Source: Arachis hypogaea
Lineage: Eukaryota; Streptophyta; Magnoliopsida; Fabales; Fabaceae
Reading direction: 5' to 3'
Length of the DNA stretch: 64,000 nucleotides
Assembly (NCBI RefSeq): GCF_003086295.3
Contig: NC_092048.1
Coordinates: forward strand, 90,686,626 to 90,750,625
In this document: piece after piece, positions 18,976 to 30,707 of the stretch
How the letters are laid out: the number at the start of each line of letters is the position of its first letter
How positions within the stretch are numbered: position 1 is the stretch's first letter
Translations under genes and position numbers: made by a program
Notes under the pieces: model-generated
Seen by the model: the letters and a program-made list of their open reading frames with translations, nothing else
Database searches by the model: none
What the model was told of the DNA's origin: nothing

Positions 18976-20067
18976 CTGAAAATCAAATAGGATAAAAAGA
19001 AGAGAATATACTATAAATTCCAAAATATCAATGAAACATAGCTCCAATCAAATGAGCGGGACTTGTAGCTTTTTGCCTCTTGAATAGTTTTGGCATCTCA
19101 CTTTATCCATTGAAGTTCAGAATGATTGGCATCTATAGGAACTTAGAGTTCAGATAGTGTTATTGATTCTCCTAGTTCAGTATGTTGATTCTTGAACACA
19201 GCTACTTTATGAGTCTTGGCCGTGGCCCTAAGCACTTTGTTTTCCAGTATTACCACCGGATACATAAATGCCACAGACACATAACTGGGTGAACCTTTTT
19301 AGATTGTGACTCAGCTTTGCTAAAGTCCCCAATTAGAGGTGTCCAGGGTTCTTAAGCACACTCTTCTTTTGCTTTGGACCTTGACTTTAACCGCTCAGTC
19401 TCAAGTTTTCACTTGACACGTTCACGCCACAAGCACATGGTTAGGGACAGCTTGGTTTAGCCGCTTAGGCCAGGATTTTATTCCTTTAGGCCCTCCTATC
19501 CACTGATGCTCAAAGCCTTGGATCCTTTTTATTACCCTTGCCTTTTGGTTTTAAGGATTATTGGCTTTTTGCTCTTGCCTCTTGGTTTTAAGAGCTTTTG
19601 GCTTTTTCTGCTTGCTTTTTTTTTTATTTTTTTTCGCCATTTTTTTTCTCAAGCTTTCCGTATTCACTACTTTTTCTTGCTTCAAGAATCATTTTTATGA
19701 TTTTTCAGATTATCAAATAACATGTCTCCTTGTCATCATTCTTTCAAGAGCCAACATATTTAACATTCATAAACAACAACTTCAAAAGACATATGCACTG
19801 TTCAAGCATTCATTCAGAAAATAAAAAGTATTGTCACCACATCAATATAATTAGACTAAGTTCAAGGATAAATTCGAAACCATGTACTTCTTGTTCTTTT
19901 GTTTTTAAAACATTTTTCATTTAAGAGAGGTGATGGATTCATATTCACTACTTTAAGGCATAGACACTTAGACACTAATGATCATGTAATAAAGACACAA
20001 ACATAAATAAACATTTAACATAAGAAAACAAAAAATAGAAAATTTAAGAACAAGGAATGAGTCCACC
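18976..20067 (-). other. 3' untranslated region of B (no gene)
   Basis: About 1.1 kb, colinear with 7057-8165 of A, with the same purine run on the sense strand (T-rich on + at about 19612-19660). No supported ORF. Confidence 0.55.
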
Positions 20068-21221
20068 TTAGTGATGGTGGTGTTTCCTTCTTGAGGAACC
20101 AATGATGTCCTTGAGCTCTTCTATGTCTCTTCCTTGTCTTTGTTGCTCCTCCCTCATTGCTCTTTGATCTTCTCTAATTTCATGAAGGATGATGGAGTGC
20201 TCTTGATGTTCCACCCTTAATTGTCCCATGTTGGAACTTAATTCTCCTAGGGAGGTGTTGATTTGCTCCCAAAAATTCTGTGGAGGAAAGTGCATCCCTT
20301 GAGGCATCTCAGGGGTTTCTTGGTGATGAGCTTCTTCATGCGTCTCTTGAGATCCATGAATAGGCTCTCTTGTTTGCTCCATCCTTTTCTTAATGATGGG
20401 CTTGTCCTCTTCAATGAGGATATCTCCCTCTATGTCAATCCCAGCCGAATTGCATAGGTGGCAAATAAGGTGAGAAAAGGCTAACCTTGCCATAGTGGAG
20501 GACTTGTCAGCCACCTTGTAGAGTTCTTGAGGTATAATCTCATGAACCTCCATTTCCTCCCCAATCATGATGCTATGGATCATGATGGCACGATCTATAG
20601 TAACTTCAGACCGGTTGCTAGTGGGAATGATTGAGCGTTGAATGAACTCCAACCATCCTCTAGCTACAGGCTTAAGGTCCAATCTTCTCAGTTGAACCGG
20701 TTTGCCTTTTGAGTCAATCTTCCATTGAGCTCCTTCCACACATATGTCCATGAGGACTTGGTCCAACCTTTGATCAAAGTTGACTCTTCTTGTGTAGGGG
20801 CGTGCGTTCTCTTCCATCATTGGCAAGTTGAACGCCAACCTTACATTTTCTGGACTAAAATCTAAGTATTTCCCCCGAACCATGGTGAGATAATTCTTTG
20901 GGTTTGGGTTCTTACTTTGATAATGGTTCCTAGTGATCCATGCATTAGCATAGAACTCTTGAACCATTAGAATTCTGACTTATTGGATGGGGTTTGTTAG
21001 AACTTCCCAACCTCTTCTTTGGATCTCATGTCGGATCTCCGGATACTCATTTTTCTTGAGTTTGAAAGGGACCTCGGGATCACCTTCTTCTTGGCCACAA
21101 CATCATAGAAGTGGTCTTGATGGGCTTTGGAGATGAATTTTTCCATCTCCCATGACTCGGAGGTGGAAGCTTTTGTCTTCCCTTTCCCTTTTCTAGAGGA
21201 TTCTCCGGTCTTAGGTGCCAT
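20068..21221 (-). pseudogene. 3' ORF of element B, putative plant transposon protein domain
   Basis: The ATG at 21221 opens MAPKTGESSRKGKGKTKAS, a basic and perhaps nuclear-targeting start. A frameshift at about 21000-20970 separates it from a 299-residue frame. That frame begins VQEFYANAW ... VRGKYLDFSPENVRLAFNLP, which I recognise as the putative plant transposon protein domain (PF20167 type). Residues about 200-299 are Glu/Gln/Arg-rich, probably coiled coil, ending GSSRRKHHHH. It lies sense-oriented between gag-pro and the 3' LTR. Role unknown. It is the reference copy for judging the deletions in A, C and D. Confidence 0.78.
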
Positions 21222-21259
21222 AAATGGTAATGGAAAAACAAAAAGCTTATGCTTTTACC

Positions 21260-21294
21260 ACACCAAACTTAGAATATTGCTCGCCCTCGAGCAA
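21260..21294 (-). other. Internal PPT-like hairpin of element B
   Basis: Minus-strand TTGCTC-GAGGGC-GAGCAA (21294-21277), then TATTCTAAGTTTGGTGTGG, 39 bases before the 3' ORF ATG. Identical in stem to A and C. Confidence 0.7.
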
Positions 21295-21735
21295 GAGAAG
21301 AAAGAAAAGAAGAAGAAGAAGAAGATATAGAAGAGAGGGAGAGAGGGTTGTGTTTCGGCCAAGAAGGGGATGAGAGGGTTGTGTTGTGTGAGAATGAAGA
21401 AGAATGGAGAGGTTTATATAGTGGAGGGAGAGGGGTTAAGGTTCGGCCATATGGGGTGGGTTTGGGTGGGATAGTAATTTTGAATTTTGAAGGTAGGTGG
21501 GGTTTATGGGGAAGAGTGGATGGATGTGAGTGGTGGTAAGTGGTGATAGGGAAGAGAGATTGAGGTGATTGGTGAAGGGTTTTGGGGAAGGGTGTTTATT
21601 GGGAAGAGAGGATGAATGAGAAGAGGGGAGAGTATGAGTGGAGGTAGGTGGGGATCCTGTGGGGTCCACAGATCCTTAGGTGTCAAGGATTTACATCCCT
21701 ACAAACTTGAGGCATGTAAAATGCCTTTGCATGCA
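21295..21735 (-). other. Pyrimidine-rich sense region of B (no gene)
   Basis: G/A-rich on the plus strand, colinear with 8587-9060 of A. It has one GATCCTGTGGGGTCCACAGA copy where A has two. Confidence 0.5.
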
Positions 21736-21736
21736 A

Positions 21737-21980
21737 TTCTGGCATTTAAACGCCGAATTGATGCTTGTTCTGGGCGTTCAACGCCCAGATGTAGCATGTT
21801 TCTGGTGTTGAATTCCAGTTTTATGCTTGGTTCTGGCGTCTAGCGCCAGCTTTCCTCAGTGTGCATTCCTGGCATCTGAATGCTAGGATGTTGCTTGTTT
21901 CTGGCGTTCAACGCCAGATTCATGCTCTGTTCTGGCGTTGAACGCCAGGCAGATGCTCCTTACTGGCGTTTAAACGCCAG
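21737..21980. repeat. CTGGCGTT-nn-AACGCCAG dyad array of B
   Basis: About eight units. The ones at 21899-21917 (CTGGCGTTCAACGCCAG) and 21963-21980 (CTGGCGTTTAAACGCCAG) are perfect; others are decayed, such as CTGGTGTTGAATTCCAG. Confidence 0.82.
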
Positions 21981-22127
21981 TAAGCCCTTCCTCCAGGGTG
22001 TGATTTTTCTTCTGCTATTTTTTATTCTATTTTTGATTTTTTTATTTATTTTGTGACTCCACATGATCATGAACCTAATAAAACATGAAAGAATAATAAA
22101 AATAAAAATAAAATTAGATAAATAAAA

Positions 22128-22153
22128 ATTGGGTTACCTCCCAACAAGCGCTT
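22128..22153 (-). other. Post-ORF hairpin of element B
   Basis: Minus strand: AAGCGCTT then GTTGGG-AGGTAA-CCCAAT (22145-22128). The stem is unchanged; the loop differs from A by one base. Confidence 0.68.
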
Positions 22154-22214
22154 CTTTAATGTCAATAGCTTGACAGTGGGCTCTAATGGAGCCACACAAG
22201 TGATCAGGTCAATT

Positions 22215-24524
22215 TTATAGACTCCCAACACCAAACTTAGAGTTTGGATATGGGAGTTCAACACCAAACTTAGAGTTTGGCTGAGGCCTCCCAACACCAA
22301 ACTTAGAGTTTGATTGTGGGGGCTTTGTTTGACTCTGTACTGAGAGAAGCTTTTCATGCTTCCTCTCCATGGTTACAGAAGGAGATCCTTGAGTTTTAAA
22401 CACAAGGTTATCCTTATTCAGTTGAAGGATCAATTCTCCTCTGTCTACCTCAATCACAGCTCTTGCTGTGGCTAGGAAGGGTCTTCCAAGGATGATAGAT
22501 TCATCCTCATCCTTCCCAGTGTCTAGGATTATGAAATCAGCAGGGATGTAAAGGCCTTCAACCTTTACTAACACGTCCTCTACTTGTCCATAAGCCTCTT
22601 TTCTTGAGTTGTCTGCCATCTCTAATGAGATTCTGGCAGCTTGCACCTTAAAGATTCCCAGTTTCTCCATTACAGAGAGTGGCATGAGGTTTATCCCTGA
22701 CCCAAGGTCACATAGAGCCTTCTCAAAGGTCATGGTGCCTATGTTGCAAGGTATTAGGAACTTTCCAGGATCCTGCTTCTTCTGAGGCAATCTCAGTTGA
22801 TCCAATGCATTTAATTCATAAGTGAACATGTAGTTCATCTCCCCAAGTCTCATTACCAAATAAATTGGCATTCAGCTTCATGATTGCACCAAGGAACTTG
22901 ATAGCTTGCTCTTCAGTAACATCCTCATTCTCTTCAGAAGAAGAATACTCATCAGAGCTCATGAAGGGCATAAGGAGGTTCAATGGAATCTCTATGGTCT
23001 CAAAATGAGGCTCAGATTCTTCTGGTTCCTCAAAGGAAAACTCCTTATTGATCACTGGACATCCTAGGAGGTCTTCCTCACTGGGATTCACGTCCTTCTC
23101 CTCTCTTGTGGGTTCGGCCATGATGGTCAATTCAATGGCCTTGCACTCTCCTTTTGGATTTTCTTCTGTATTGCTTGGGAGAGTACTAGGAGGGATTTCA
23201 GTGATCCTTTTACTCAGCTGGCCCACTTGTGCTTCCAAATTTTTAATGGATGACCTTGTTTCATTCATGAAACTCAGAGTGGCCTTAGATAGATCAGAGA
23301 CTAAATTTGCTAAGCTAGATGGATTCTGCTTAGAGTTCTCTGTCTGTTGCTGAGTGGATGATGGAAAAGGTTTACTACTGTTAAACCTATTTCTTCTACC
23401 ATTATTAAAGCCTTGTTGAGGCTTTTGTTGATCCTTCCATGAGAAATTTGGGTGATTTCTCCATGAGGGGTTATAGATGTTTCCATATGGTTCACCCATG
23501 TAATTCACCTCTGCTATTGCAGGGTTCTCATGATCATAAGCTTCTTCTTCAAAAGATGCCTCTTGAGTACTGTTGGATGCAGCTTGCATTCCATTCAGAC
23601 TCTTAGAAATCATATTGACTTGTTGAGTCAATATTTTATTTTGAGCCAATATGGCATTCAGAGTATCAATTTCAATAACTCCCTTCTTCTGAGGCATCCC
23701 ATTACTCACAGGATTCCTCTCAGAAGTGTATATGAACTGGTTATTAGCAACCATGTCAATGAGTTCTTGAGCTTCTGCAGGCGTTTTCTTTAGGTGAATG
23801 GATCCACCTGCAGAAGTATCCAATGACATTTTAGCTAATTCAGACAGACCATCATAGAATATATCTAGGATGGTCCATTCTGAAAGCATGTCAGAAGGAC
23901 ACTTTTTGGTCAGTTCCTTGTATCTCTCCCAAGCTTCATAGAGGGATTCACCTTCTTTTTGTCTGAAGGTTTGAACATCCACTCTAAGCTTACTCAGCTT
24001 TAGAGGAGGAAAGAACTTGGCTAAGAAAGCCGTGACCAGCTTATCCCAAGAGTTCAGGCTATCTTTAGGTTGAGAATCCAACCATATTCTAGCTCTGTCT
24101 CTCACAGCAAAAGGGAAAAGCATGAGCCTGTAGACTTCAGAATTTACTCCATTAGTCTTAACAGTATCACAGATCTGCAAGAATTCAGTTAAGAACTGAA
24201 AGGGTTCTTCAGATGGAAGTCCATGAAACTTGCAGTTTGTTGCATCAAAGAAACTAATTGAGGTTTAAGCTCAAAATTGTTTGCTCCAATGGTAGGGATG
24301 GAGATGCTTCTTCCATGTGAATTGGAATTTGGTGCAGTAAAGTCACCAAGCATCTTCCTTGCATTATTATTATTTTCGGCTGCCATCTCCTCTTCCTTTT
24401 CGAAAATTTCTGTAAGGTTGTCTCTAAATTATTATAATTTAGCTTCTCTTAGTTTCCTCTTCAGAGTCCTTTCAGGTTCAGGGTCTGCTTCAACAAGAAT
24501 GTTCTTGTCCTTGCTCCTGCTCAT
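22215..24524 (-). pseudogene. gag-pro polyprotein of element B, multiply broken
   Basis: Starts at MSRSKDKN (24524). Two tandem TAA codons soon follow, where C has CAA CAA. A frameshift comes near 24230, then a long frame 24180-22816 with gag capsid motifs, and a further frameshift near 22830. The protease frame (22871-22215) carries ALCDLGSGINLMP and IILGRPFLATARAVIE. It ends with three NSKFGV repeats (dyads at 22231, 22264 and 22297, 33-bp spacing). Same domain order as A. Confidence 0.87.
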
Positions 24525-26271
24525 ATGAAAAAAAAGGGAACAGAAAATAATAATAGGATCCTCTTTGCCTCAGTAGAGAGAGGTTCCTTTGTGTTAGTAG
24601 AAGAAGAAAGGGAATAAGAGTGAAGAAGAATGAATAATCCAAACATAAGGGTGAGGATAGGAGCAGACATATGAGGTGAGGAGAAGTGTTAGTAGATGAA
24701 TAAATAAATAGAAGGAGATGAGGGAGAGGAAATTTCGAAAATTAATTTTTGAAAAGAAGTTGATGATTTTCGAAAATTAAAGGAGAATTAAAATTAAAAT
24801 TAAAATTTAAACAATTAATTAACTAAAAAGAATTTTTTTGAAAAAGAGGGAGATATTTTCGAAAATTAGAGAGGGATAGTTAGTTAGGTAGTTTTGAAAG
24901 AGATAAGAAACAAACAAAAAGTTAATTAGTTAGTTGAAACAAATTTTGAAAATCAATTTTTAAAAGATAAGAAGATAAGAAGTTAGAAAAGATATTTGAA
25001 AAATATATGATATGAAAAGGTATGATTAAAAAGATATGATTTGGAAAAAGATAAGATAAAAAGATATTTTTGAAAAGATATGATTGAAATTAGTTTTGAA
25101 AAAGTTTTGATTTTTAAAATCACAATTAATGACCTGATTCACAAGAAATCACAAGATATGATTCTAGAACTTAAAGTTTGAATCTTTCTTAACAAGTAAG
25201 TAACAAACTTGAAATTTTTGAACAAAAACATTAATTGTTGATGATATTTTCGAAAATATGATATAAAATTAAAAAAAAAGATTTTTGAAAAATATTTTTA
25301 AAATTTTCGAAAATAAATAAGAAAAATGAAAAAGATATGATTGTTGAAAAAGATTTTGAAAAAGATAAGATTTTTAAATTGAAAATTTGATTTGACTCAT
25401 AAGAAACAACTAAATTTTAAAAAGTTTTGAAAAAATCAACTCAAATTTTCGAAAATTTATGAGTGGAAAAGGGAAAGATATTTTTTTGATTTTTGAATTT
25501 TTAATGAAGAAAGAGAAAAACATAAAAAATGACTCACAACATGAAAATTATGAATCAAAACACATGATGCATGCAAGAACACTATGAATGTCAAGATGAA
25601 CACCAAGAACACTTTGAAGATCAAGATGAACATCAAGACTTATTTTTTGAAAATTTTTAATGAAAGAAAAACATGCAAGACACCAAACTTAGAAATTTTC
25701 AAACTTCAGAAACTAACAAATTAAAAATGCATATGAAAAACAAGAAAAGACCCAAAACAAGAAAATATGAAGATCAAACAAGAAGACTTACCAAGAACAA
25801 CTTGAAGATCATGAAGAACACTATGAATGCATGAATTTTCGAAAAATGCATAAATTTTTTAGAAAAAATGCAATTGACACCAAACTTAAAAATTGACTCT
25901 AGACTCAAACAAGAAACAAAAAATATTTTTGATTTTATGATTTTATTAGTTTTTTTTTTTGGATTTTTGTCTATTTTTATTTTTTTGAAAACCTATAGGG
26001 AAAAGGAAGCAATGAATTCAAAGTCCTCAATCAAGATTCCAGGAATCATACCAGGTTAGTCTAAAGCTTGATGGCCAGCCAAACTTCAGCATACCAATTT
26101 GAAACTTTAGAATTCATTCTTAAAAATTTAGAATAACTTACGAAAACAAAAGGAAAAGAAATTTTTTTTTTGAAAGATTTTTGAAAACAAATTTTTTGTG
26201 AAAAGAAAACGAAAAGAAAGTTACCTAATCTGAGCAACAAGATGAACCGTCAGTTGTCCAAACTCGAACAA
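24525..26271 (-). other. AT-rich leader of element B (no gene)
   Basis: Colinear with the leader of A: TTTGAAAA-rich, with GACACCAAACTTA motifs at about 25677 and 25875. The CCAGCCAA repeat is present once, degenerate (about 26062-26090), against two copies in A and three in C. Confidence 0.6.
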
Positions 26272-26289
26272 TCCCCAGCAACGGCGCCA
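26272..26289 (-). other. PBS of element B
   Basis: Minus strand TGGCGCCGTTGCTGGGGA, one change from the tRNA-Asp form. Six bases separate it from the 5' LTR end. Confidence 0.88.
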
Positions 26290-26295
26290 AAAACT

Positions 26296-27956
26296 TGGTG
26301 CACGAAATTGTGATCCCTGGTAATGGCTCCAAAAACTTGGTGCTCTAATCTTAATTCATAATTTGTCACAACTTCAACACAACTAACCAGCAAGTGCACT
26401 GGGTCGTCCAAGTAATAAACCTTACGTGAGTACGGGTCGATCCCACGGAGATTGTCGGCTTGAAGCAAGCTATGGTCACCTTGTAAATCTCAGTTAGGCG
26501 TATTCAAATAGTTTTAAGAAATTACAGTGGATGAAAATTAAATAAAATATAAAATAGGATAGTGGTACTTATGTAATTCATTGGTGAGAATTTCAGATAA
26601 GCGTATAGAGATGCTTTCGTTCCTCTGATCTCTGCTTTCCTGCTGTCTTCATCCAATCAATCCTACTCCTTTCCATGGCAAGCTCTATGTAGGGCATCAC
26701 CGTTGTCAATGGCTACATCCCATCCTCTCAGTGAAAAAGGTCCAAATGCTCTATCACGGCACGGCTAATCATCTGTCGGTTCTCGATCATACTGGAATAG
26801 GATCCATTGATCCTTTTTGCGTCTGTCACTACGCCTAGCACTCGCGAGTTTTAAGCTCGTCACAGCCATCCCTTCCTAGATCCTACTCGGAATACCACAG
26901 ACAAGGTTTAGACTTTTCGGATCTCAGAAATGGCCATCCATGGGTTCTAACTTATACCACGAAGACGCTAATAACTCGGACTCGGTCCCCTGTATTAGAT
27001 ATCCAAGAGATATCCATTCAATCTAAGGTAGAACGGAAGTGGTTGTTAGGCACGCGTTCATAAGTTGCAAATGATGATGACTGTCACGATCATCACATCC
27101 ATCATATTGAAGTACGAATGAATATTTTAGAAGCGGAATAAGTTGAATTGAATAGAAAAACAGTAGTACTTTGCATTAATCTTTAAGGAACAGCAGAGCT
27201 CCACACCTTAATCTATGGTATGTAGAAATTCTACCATTGAAAAATACATAAGTGAAAGGTTCAGGCATGGCCGAGAGGCCAGCCCTCACAAAGGTCTAAG
27301 ATAGCATAAAACTAATCAAAAGATTCCTCCGAAGATGATAAAAAGTCCTATTTATACTAAACTAGTTACTAGGGTTTACAAAAATGAGTAAATGATGCAG
27401 AAATCCACTTCCGGGGCCCACTTGGTGTGTGCTTGGGCTGAGCTTGAAGTTTACACGTGGAGAGATCATTCTTGGAGTTGAACGCCAGTTTGTAACGTGT
27501 TTCTGGCGTTGAACTCCACTTTGCAACTTGTTTCCGGCGCTAGACGCCAGACTGCAGCATGAAACTGGCGTTGAACGTCAGTTTACGTCGTCAATCCTTA
27601 TTCAAAGTATGGACTATTATATATTTCTATAAATCCCTTGATGTCTACTTTCCAACGCAATTGGAAGCGCACCATTTGAAGTTCTATAGCTCCAGAAAAT
27701 CCACTTTGAGTGCAGGGAGGTCAGAATCCAACAGCGTCAGCAGTCCTTCTTCAACCTCTGAATTTGATTTTTGCTCAAGTCCCTCAATTTCAGCCAGAAA
27801 ATACCTGAAATCACAGAAAAACACACAAACTCATAGTAAAGTCCAAAAATATGAATTTAACATAAAAACTAATAAAAACATCCCTAAAAGTAACTAGATC
27901 CTAGTAAAAACATACTAAAAACAATGCCAAAAAGCGTATAAATTATCCGCTCATCA
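26296..27956 (-). repeat. 5' LTR of element B
   Basis: 1661 bp, TGATGAGCGG ... TGCACCA on the minus strand. It contains a PBS-like copy at 26314-26331, a TATA box at 27349-27356 and CTGGCGTT dyads at about 27476-27592. Confidence 0.92.
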
Positions 27957-28823
27957 TTGCCCCGTTTTCTCTTGGATTTTTATTTTGAATTTCTCAATCA
28001 AAAACGATTTCTCTTCTTCTCTCTTTCTTCGTAACTTCTCCCTTTACTCTCTCATTTTCTGTTTCTTGCCTGGAGTTCGTAGTTCCTTTCTGCAACGTCT
28101 GTTCTGCTACTGCTTTCTGTAGAAGAGGGGTGATTTCCAGATTTCTCCTTCCATCTTTGCAGCTTCCACTTTGAGGGGTGGCTTTGTTGCTTCTGCTCTT
28201 CAGCTTCTTTTCGAGATTTTCTTCTATTCTCCAGGTTCGATTTTTCTTCCTCTGTTTCTTTATATGTCTGGTTTTAGAAAATTTTATTTTTGCTCAGCGA
28301 AAGTTTGAATCTTTCTGCTTTTACCGTGCCTGATTGTTGCGTGCTCATGAATTTCTTCGTTTTTTGTGCGAATCTTTTTGCTTTTCTTGTTGCTTGAATC
28401 TTTTTTAGGGCTTTTGCATGTTGTTGCTATTTCTTCTTGCGCTTTTGATGATGGTTTTTGCTTGATTCTGAAAAAAGGTTGTATCTTTGACGATTTTCCT
28501 GCTTTTGGCTTTTTGGTGTTTGCTATGCCCTTTTTGTTGGTAAAACTGTAGAAAGATAGTGACTTTTGTGTTTTTTGCTTCTTTTGCGTTATTTGAGACC
28601 TTCTTTTGATGAATGCTAGGACGTAAGCTGTAGGGATTTCCTGAAACCTTGCCTTGTTTCTGCCTCCAAAGGATGCCCCAGGACTTTGGTTTGAGTCTTG
28701 GGGTTTTCCTTTCCTATGTGTTTGCCTGTGTCATTTTTGTCGAGTTGCTTTGCCCCTCGTCCGAGATTTTTTTTTTTTTAGTAATCCAATCTTCTTTTCT
28801 TATTTGTAGGATTAGTCGGTGTC
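27957..28823 (+). other. Leader of the G antisense ORF, with candidate intron
   Basis: C/T-rich sequence like a plant 5' leader. A possible intron runs from CCAG|GTTCGATTT (about 28234) to TTATTTGTAG (28808), just before the ATG at 28824. The first five bases are the right TSD copy of B. Short ORFs within are unsupported. Confidence 0.45.
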
Positions 28824-30707
28824 ATGTCTTCTCGCAATAACATTGTAGAGGTGTCTTCCAAAGTTCCTAATGTGTGTCTCTGTCGTGGATGCTGAATTTT
28901 GTGTAGAACTGAGGAGGTGTCATAGGATTTGTAGTAGCAGTCCCCGGGAGAGGGATTATGAACTTGTAGCTCCTGATTCTAATGAGAGGGCTTGCTTTTC
29001 TACTTTCGTCGAGGGGGAGCGTCCCTTCTTCTATTCTTACGAATACTTCTTTAGTCAGTTAGACGTTATTTTTCCTTTTACCGCTTTTGAAACCGACCTG
29101 TTGTGGTCATGTAACATTGCTCCATCCCAGCTTCATCCGAATTCCTGGGGTTTTATCAAAATATTTCAACTGCTTTGCTAAGAGTTAGGCATAACACCTT
29201 CTGAAACTCTTTTCCTTTATCTTTTTGTCTCGGCCAAACCCGGAGGTTCCTCGAAAAAGAAAGCTTCCTGGGTTTCTTTCAGATCGGCCCAGGGGCATAA
29301 AGTTTTTGCCATGTATGACGAGTCGTTTAAAGATTTTAAGAACTATTTCTTCCGAGTCCGTGCTGTTGAGGGGGTCCGCCACTTTTTTCTTGATGAAAAT
29401 GACGAGCCTGCTTTTCCTCTAGAGTGGCAAAAGAATGTGAGAGTGCCACCTTATACATGGGAGATGCTTAATGAGGTTGAGTGGGCTTTTGTAGTTGTTC
29501 TTGAAGATTTGTGGGGGAAACCACCCTATCTGAATACGAAGAGATTTTTGAGTGATCCATCTTTGGTTCGAACTGCTTTGGGTACTGTCTGATTTGTTTT
29601 TATATTTGCTTCTGAGCTTTTCTTCTTCTATGTTGTAACTTGTATTTTGTGGTTAATTCTGTATTTTCAGAGATGTCAAAAAATAATGATTCCACGAAGG
29701 CCTACAAGAAGGCGAAGAAGGCTGCTGCTGCTCAAAACATCTTGGCCAAGGCGGTCGGGGAGGGATCTTCCAAAGTGCAAGTGAAGCCGCCCGTGCCGAG
29801 TTCTCCTGGGCCGAGGAAAGTGATCCCGACTCCTCGGGTTCGTCTGGCCGAGCCTCCACAGTCTTCAGCTGCTACTTCTGGTGCTCCTCCCAATAAGAAA
29901 CAAAAAACAACTGAGGTCTTCAACCTTGACGCCCCTGATTTTAATGCAATCGAATTTGTAGATCAGCAGATTGGTCCCTACGGTACCCTCCCCATGGATG
30001 ATGTGTCAATCCTTCGCCATCTGGATTTTATGACCCGAAACAGTGTTAAAATGGCATACATGGGGGCTGCCTTGTACCGAACTGCTCAGAATCTTCCTCT
30101 CCATGCCACTAAGGAATTTATGGAGGAGGCTAAATAGGAGTTCGACCGGATGAAGGGCCTGAAGGAGGAGCTTGAGGTAAAGGTAGCCAAGTTGGAGAAG
30201 GATCTGGAGAATGAGAAGGCGAGTTTCCTCTCTCTAGCAGCTTCGGTGAAGCTGGCCGAGGATACGGCTATGAGACATAAGGACAGTTATGTGACATCTT
30301 ATCGGGAGGTGGTGCGCCTGAGGGAGGAGATGGAGAATGCCCAAGCTGATTACTTTGAGCTCCAAGGTCATCTCGTTGGCAGTGTGACTGCTGCTTACGA
30401 GAACCTGAAGGAGCAGGTTCGGATTATTGCACCCGAGGCTGACCTCACTCTCTTTAGCCTGGAAAATGTCATCAGGGATGGTAAGGTTATCCCTGATGAT
30501 GAGGATGATGATGATGTTGAACCTCTCCCTGTTCCTTCTGCCAAGGTGTCAACTCCTACTGTTCCTCCTGCTGAGGTCGGCCCTCCTGCTTCTGATACTG
30601 ACTGCCAAATCTTAAACCGGGACGATGGTACTGTGGATGCTATTCCTCTCCAGGCTCGCCCTCTTTCTCCTCAAACTGATGCTGTTAAAAGGTCTTCTGA
30701 TCTTTAG
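28824..30707 (+). pseudogene. Antisense ORF of Tat-like element G, two exons
   Basis: Exon 1 (28824-29581) encodes a region like the putative gypsy-type transposon domain PF04195: QLHPNSWGFIKIFQ ... YFFRVRAVEG ... FPLEWQKNVRVPPYTW. An intron at 29582-29670 (GT...TTTTCAG) joins exon 2 in phase. Exon 2 opens MSKNNDSTKAYKKAKKAAA, continues Pro/Ser-rich and then Glu/Lys-rich, probably coiled coil, with an acidic Asp run (DDEDDDDVEPL). Damage: a frameshift near 28865 and in-frame stops at 29179-29181 and 30135-30137. It lies opposite to gag-pol between integrase and 3' LTR, the known place for extra antisense ORFs in Tat elements. Function unknown. Confidence 0.75.
29582..29670 (+). other. Intron in the G antisense ORF
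   Basis: 89 bp, GT-AG, T-rich, with acceptor GTATTTTCAG. It splits a codon after its first base and the exon 2 frame continues correctly (Glu, then MSKNN). Confidence 0.65.

Larger units (their letters stand above)
17349..27956 (-). mobile_element. Element B: complete non-autonomous Athila-like element inside G
   Basis: Same layout as A: 5' LTR (26296-27956), PBS (26272-26289), AT-rich leader, gag-pro (22215-24524), hairpin, dyad array, 3' ORF (20068-21221), PPT (18939-18975) and 3' LTR (17349-18938). Flanked by TTGCC. It keeps the longest 3' ORF of the four relatives and has no tRNA fusion. No RT or integrase. Confidence 0.93.
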
